A stretch of DNA of 64,000 bases from Falsigemmobacter faecalis (GTDB lineage Bacteria > Pseudomonadota > Alphaproteobacteria > Rhodobacterales > Rhodobacteraceae), in contig NZ_RRAZ01000006.1 of NCBI RefSeq assembly GCF_003863335.1, positions 62,001-126,000 on the forward strand, in the 5' to 3' direction. A model generated the notes under the pieces. It saw only the letters and a program-made list of their open reading frames with translations. It was not told the origin of the DNA and made no database searches. How positions within the stretch are numbered: the stretch's first letter is position 1; the number at the start of each line of letters is the position of its first letter. Positions 61,039 through 64,000 of the stretch are shown here, in pieces. The position numbers and the translations under genes are program-made.

Positions 61039-62400
61039 ATGCTGAAAGATCTTAAAATTTCCGGGCTGGTCGCCGCGAGCGCGCTGATCTTAGGCGGTCT
61101 TCCCGCCCTTGCACAGGATGCCCCCGCCGCCGCTGAAGCCGTGGCGGCTGTGGCGGTGGAAACCCCGACCGATATGGTCTTCATCATGAACTCGCTGATC
61201 ATGATGCTGGGCGGGATCCTGGTCTTCTGGATGGCGGCCGGTTTCGCCATGCTGGAAGCCGGTCTGGTGCGTTCCAAAAACGTCACCATGCAGCTGCTGA
61301 AGAACGTCTCGATGTTCGCCCTGGCCTGCTTTGCCTATTACATCATCGGCTATTCGATCATGTATCCGGGCGATGACTGGACCATTGCCGGCATCTTCGG
61401 CAAATTCGGTGCCGCAGCGCTGGAAGCCGTTGGCCTGTCGCGTGATGCGGCGGATGCCTATGATTATGCCTCGACCTCTTCGGATTTCTTCTTCCAGGTC
61501 ATGTTCTGCGCCACCGCCGCCTCGATCGTCTCGGGCACTGTGGCGGAGCGGATCAAACTCTGGCCCTTCCTCGTCTTCACCCTGGTGCTCGCCATTGCGA
61601 TCTACCCGGTGCAGGGCTCGTGGAAATGGGGCGGTGGCTTCCTTGATGAAGCGGGCTTCCTCGACTTCGCAGGCTCGACCCTTGTGCACTCGGTGGGCGG
61701 CTGGGCGGCTCTGACCGGTGCGCTGATCGTCGGTCCGCGTCTGGGCAAATATAAAGACGGCCGCGTCACCGCTTTCCCGGGTTCGAACCTGCCGCTGGCG
61801 CTGCTGGGCACGTTTATCCTCTGGATGGGCTGGTTTGGCTTCAACGGGGCCTCGCAGCTGGCGCTTTCCTCGGTGGGGGATGCTGCGGATGTCGGCCGCG
61901 TGATGGCCAATACCAATGCTGCTGCCGTCGGTGGTGCGATTGCCGCGCTGATCCTGACGCAGCTGGTGTTCAAAAAGGTCGATCTGACCATGGTGCTGAA
62001 CGGTGCGCTGGCCGGCCTCGTGTCGATCACCGCAGAGCCGCTGACCCCGGGTCTGGGTTCGGCCACGCTGATCGGTGCCGTGGGTGGCGCGCTGGTGGTC
62101 TTCCTGGTGCCGCTGCTGGATAAGTTCAAAATCGATGACGTGGTCGGTGCGATCCCGGTTCACCTGGGCGCTGGTATCTGGGGCACCATTGCGGTGGTCT
62201 TCACCAACCCCGATGCCTCGCTCTTTGTGCAGCTGAAGGGCATCGTGATCATCGGTCTCTTTGTGATCGTCACCTCGGCCATCGCCTGGCTGGTCATCAA
62301 AGCGGTCATGGGTCTGCGCCCGAGCGCGGAAGATGAGATCAACGGTCTGGATAAGTCGGAGCTGGGCATGGAAGCCTATCCGGAATTCACCAACCGCTGA
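61039..62400 (+). CDS. amtB: AmtB ammonium transporter
   Basis: The 453-aa protein has a cleavable signal (ASALILGGLPALA) and eleven membrane helices. Conserved segments include AGFAMLEAGLVRSKN, DFAGSTLVHSVGGWAAL (first pore His) and GAIPVHLGAGIWG (second pore His). It conducts ammonium and is gated by GlnK, encoded just upstream. A strong terminator follows. Confidence 0.96.
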   Translation: MLKDLKISGLVAASALILGGLPALAQDAPAAAEAVAAVAVETPTDMVFIMNSLIMMLGGILVFWMAAGFAMLEAGLVRSKNVTMQLLKNVSMFALACFAYYIIGYSIMYPGDDWTIAGIFGKFGAAALEAVGLSRDAADAYDYASTSSDFFFQVMFCATAASIVSGTVAERIKLWPFLVFTLVLAIAIYPVQGSWKWGGGFLDEAGFLDFAGSTLVHSVGGWAALTGALIVGPRLGKYKDGRVTAFPGSNLPLALLGTFILWMGWFGFNGASQLALSSVGDAADVGRVMANTNAAAVGGAIAALILTQLVFKKVDLTMVLNGALAGLVSITAEPLTPGLGSATLIGAVGGALVVFLVPLLDKFKIDDVVGAIPVHLGAGIWGTIAVVFTNPDASLFVQLKGIVIIGLFVIVTSAIAWLVIKAVMGLRPSAEDEINGLDKSELGMEAYPEFTNR

Positions 62401-62420
62401 TCTGAAAAATGGATCTGAAA

Positions 62421-62453
62421 AGCCCCGGGTGCATCAGGCATCCGGGGCTTTTT
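62421..62453 (+). terminator. terminator after glnK-amtB
   Basis: The stem AGCCCCGGGTGC / GCATCCGGGGCT, with one G:T pair and a 5-nt loop, is followed by TTTTT. It ends the glnK-amtB transcript. Confidence 0.88.
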
Positions 62454-62472
62454 GCTGCCCGGTTGCAAAGAT

Positions 62473-62495
62473 GAGTATTTGGGAAAAGCCAAAGC
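62473..62495 (+). repeat. dispersed intergenic repeat, copy 2
   Basis: GAGTATTT, three bases, then AAAAGCCAAAGC matches the reverse complement of the copy at 14241-14262 except for the short variable middle. It lies between two terminators at a convergent gene border. Confidence 0.55.
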
Positions 62496-62498
62496 AAA

Positions 62499-62530
62499 AG
62501 GCGCGCCCGGTGGCAGGGGCGCGCCTTTTT
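62499..62530. terminator. terminator serving purK (probably bidirectional)
   Basis: The stem AAGGCGCGCCC / GGGCGCGCCTT has T runs available on both strands. It lies just beyond the purK stop, with the amtB terminator on its other side. Confidence 0.8.
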
Positions 62531-62547
62531 GTCAGTGCCGGGCCAGA

Positions 62548-63621
62548 TCAGCTGCGCGGTTTGACGCGGTTGATATGGGCCATTTTGCGGCCCGGGCGGG
62601 CCTCGGCTTTGCCGTAGAGATGGAGGGCAGTGCCGGGCTCGCGGGCGTAGTCAGCGAGGCGGGTGATATCCTCGCCGATCAGGTTTTCCATCACCACATC
62701 GGAATGGCGGCTGCCATCGCCGAGCGGCCAGCCGGTCACGGCGCGGATATGTTGTTCAAACTGATCGACCGCGCAGCCGTTCTGCGTCCAGTGGCCGGAG
62801 TTATGCACGCGCGGGGCGATTTCATTGACCAGAAGGCCCTGAGGCGTGACGAAAAGCTCTACCCCCATGACGCCGGTGTAATCAAGCGCATTGAGGATGC
62901 GGGCCGCGATCAGCACCGCGTCCTGGCGCTGCGCCGGGCGCAGGCTGGCGGGGACGGTGGTGCTGTGGAGGATGCCTTCGCGGTGGATATTCTCACCCGG
63001 ATCATAGGCGGAGACCTGGCCATCAAGGCCCCGGGCAGCGATGACCGAGACCTCATGGGTGAAATGGACGAAGCCTTCGAGCACGGCAGGCGCGCCCTGC
63101 ATGGCTTCAAAAGCGGCCTCAGCGTCGGAGGCGTCGCGCAGGCGGGCCTGGCCCTTGCCGTCATAGCCGAGGCGGGTGGTTTTCAGGATGGAAGGCGCGC
63201 CGATTTTGGCGACGGCGGCGGCCATATCGGCGGCGGTTTCAACCGGGGCCCAGGGGGCGGTGGTGAGGCCGAGATCATTGAGGAAAGTTTTCTCTGCCAC
63301 CCGGTCCTGGCTGACGGCCAGAGCGCGGCGGCCCGGGCGGATCGGCTTCAGGCTTTCGAGCAGATCAAGCGCGGAGGTGGGGATATTCTCAAACTCATAG
63401 GTGATGACATCCACGGCCCCGGCGAAGGCCTGCAGGGCGGCGGCATCCTCATAGGAGGCCGTGGTCAGCGCATGGGCCACGTCGGCGGCGGGGGGATTGG
63501 CGGCGGGCTCATAGATGTGGGTTTTATAGCCCAGTCGCGCGGCAGCCACGGCGAGCATCCGCCCGAGCTGTCCTCCGCCGAGGATCCCGATCACTGCACC
63601 GGTGGGAAGCGGCATGGTCAT
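62548..63621 (-). CDS. purK: PurK, 5-(carboxyamino)imidazole ribonucleotide synthase
   Basis: The 357-aa ATP-grasp enzyme has GAVIGILGGGQLGRMLAVAA at the start, TYEFENIP, then ILKTTRLGYDGKGQ and the NEIAPRVHNSGHWT motif. It makes N5-CAIR from AIR, bicarbonate and ATP in purine synthesis. The ATG of MTMPLP is preferred over a GTG three codons earlier. It follows purE by about 50 bp on the same strand. Confidence 0.95.
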   Translation of the reverse strand: MTMPLPTGAVIGILGGGQLGRMLAVAAARLGYKTHIYEPAANPPAADVAHALTTASYEDAAALQAFAGAVDVITYEFENIPTSALDLLESLKPIRPGRRALAVSQDRVAEKTFLNDLGLTTAPWAPVETAADMAAAVAKIGAPSILKTTRLGYDGKGQARLRDASDAEAAFEAMQGAPAVLEGFVHFTHEVSVIAARGLDGQVSAYDPGENIHREGILHSTTVPASLRPAQRQDAVLIAARILNALDYTGVMGVELFVTPQGLLVNEIAPRVHNSGHWTQNGCAVDQFEQHIRAVTGWPLGDGSRHSDVVMENLIGEDITRLADYAREPGTALHLYGKAEARPGRKMAHINRVKPRS

Positions 63622-63672
63622 CTTATGCACCTGCCCCCGAATGGCCCGAGGCGCGGCCCCCTGGGGTCAGGG

Positions 63673-64000
63673 TCAGTCGTCGGAGGGCTCATCGGGGATG
63701 GAGGCGGAGAGCGCCTCACGCCAGGCGTCCAGCTTTACAGCCAGAGCCGGATCCGAGATCGCAAGGATCCCTGCCGCCATAAGCCCCGCATTGGCAGCGC
63801 CCGCAGCGCCGATGGCCATGGTGGCAACCGGGAAGCCTTTGGGCATCTGCAGGATCGAATAAAGGCTGTCGACGCCCGAGAGCGCTTTGGTCTGGACCGG
63901 CACGCCGATCACCGGCACGCGGGTTTTGGAGGCCATCATGCCCGGCAGGTGGGCCGCGCCGCCTGCGCCGGCGATGATGACTTTCAGGCCACGGCCTGCG
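63673..64000 (-). CDS. purE: PurE, N5-CAIR mutase (5' end cut by window edge)
   Basis: The frame is open to the right edge of the window, so the start is not visible. The last 108 or so codons show [37 protein letters not shown] and [14 protein letters not shown], diagnostic of class I PurE. It converts N5-CAIR to CAIR, the step after PurK, with which it forms an operon. Confidence 0.95.
   Translation of the reverse strand, partial: AGRGLKVIIAGAGGAAHLPGMMASKTRVPVIGVPVQTKALSGVDSLYSILQMPKGFPVATMAIGAAGAANAGLMAAGILAISDPALAVKLDAWREALSASIPDEPSDD

Noticed and set aside
1-64000. tRNA, rRNA, CRISPR arrays, insertion sequences, prophage genes
   Set aside because: No TTCGA-type tRNA arm in an intergenic position, no regularly spaced repeats, no transposase or integrase motifs, and no phage structural genes were seen on either strand.

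Overview
The window looks like a chromosomal segment of an alphaproteobacterium of the Rhodobacteraceae/Paracoccaceae type. The GC content is high and genes are tightly packed, often with 1 to 11 bp overlaps. The cbb3 oxidase genes are arranged ccoNOQP then ccoGHIS, with FNR-type TTGAT-N4-ATCAA boxes. The glnK-amtB pair, the phnGHIJKL C-P lyase genes and the sitABCD manganese genes have the family's usual form. I saw no rRNA, tRNA, CRISPR array, prophage or insertion sequence.

Region 1 (about 1-15000) is a catabolic module for an unidentified acid. A plus-strand unit carries the end of a luciferase-like monooxygenase, a flavin reductase, a CaiB-type CoA transferase and a fused enoyl-CoA hydratase/3-hydroxyacyl-CoA dehydrogenase. 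Converging on it is a nine-gene minus-strand run: hydratase, two unequal acyl-CoA dehydrogenases, two SDRs, a tandem carboxymuconolactone decarboxylase-like protein, TctB, TctA and a PaaG-like isomerase. A divergent gene encodes the TctC-type binding protein, and a TetR regulator follows it. Two near-identical 16-bp operators flank the divergent promoter region. The suggested logic is uptake by Tct, CoA activation, dehydrogenation, hydration and oxidation, with a flavin monooxygenase step; the substrate is not readable.

Region 2 (15000-23000) holds an SMP-30-type lactonase, the sitABCD Mn/Fe ABC transporter with a Mur-box-like site, and a LysR regulator / 3-hydroxyacyl-CoA dehydrogenase pair divergent from an omega-aminotransferase. 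Region 3 (23000-31150) is the C-P lyase cluster: phnF divergent from phnGHI-HAD-phnJKL-phnN, then a 2H-phosphoesterase (DUF1045) on the opposite strand and phnM. No phnP and no phnCDE transporter are present.

Region 4 (31130-34060) is a compact EcoRII-type restriction-modification operon (dcm, vsr, EcoRII-like endonuclease) lying between phn and cco. Region 5 (34230-43250) is the cbb3 oxidase locus with a universal stress protein gene divergent from ccoN. Region 6 (43500-64000) is mostly housekeeping: coaBC-dut-MoeB-like, a glutathione transferase with a cysteine tail, a ComM-like ATPase, gshB, yraN-rsmI, an LpoA-like lipoprotein, glnD-murJ, sdaA, a class A penicillin-binding protein, glnK-amtB and purEK. 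Nitrogen control is represented twice (glnD and glnK-amtB).
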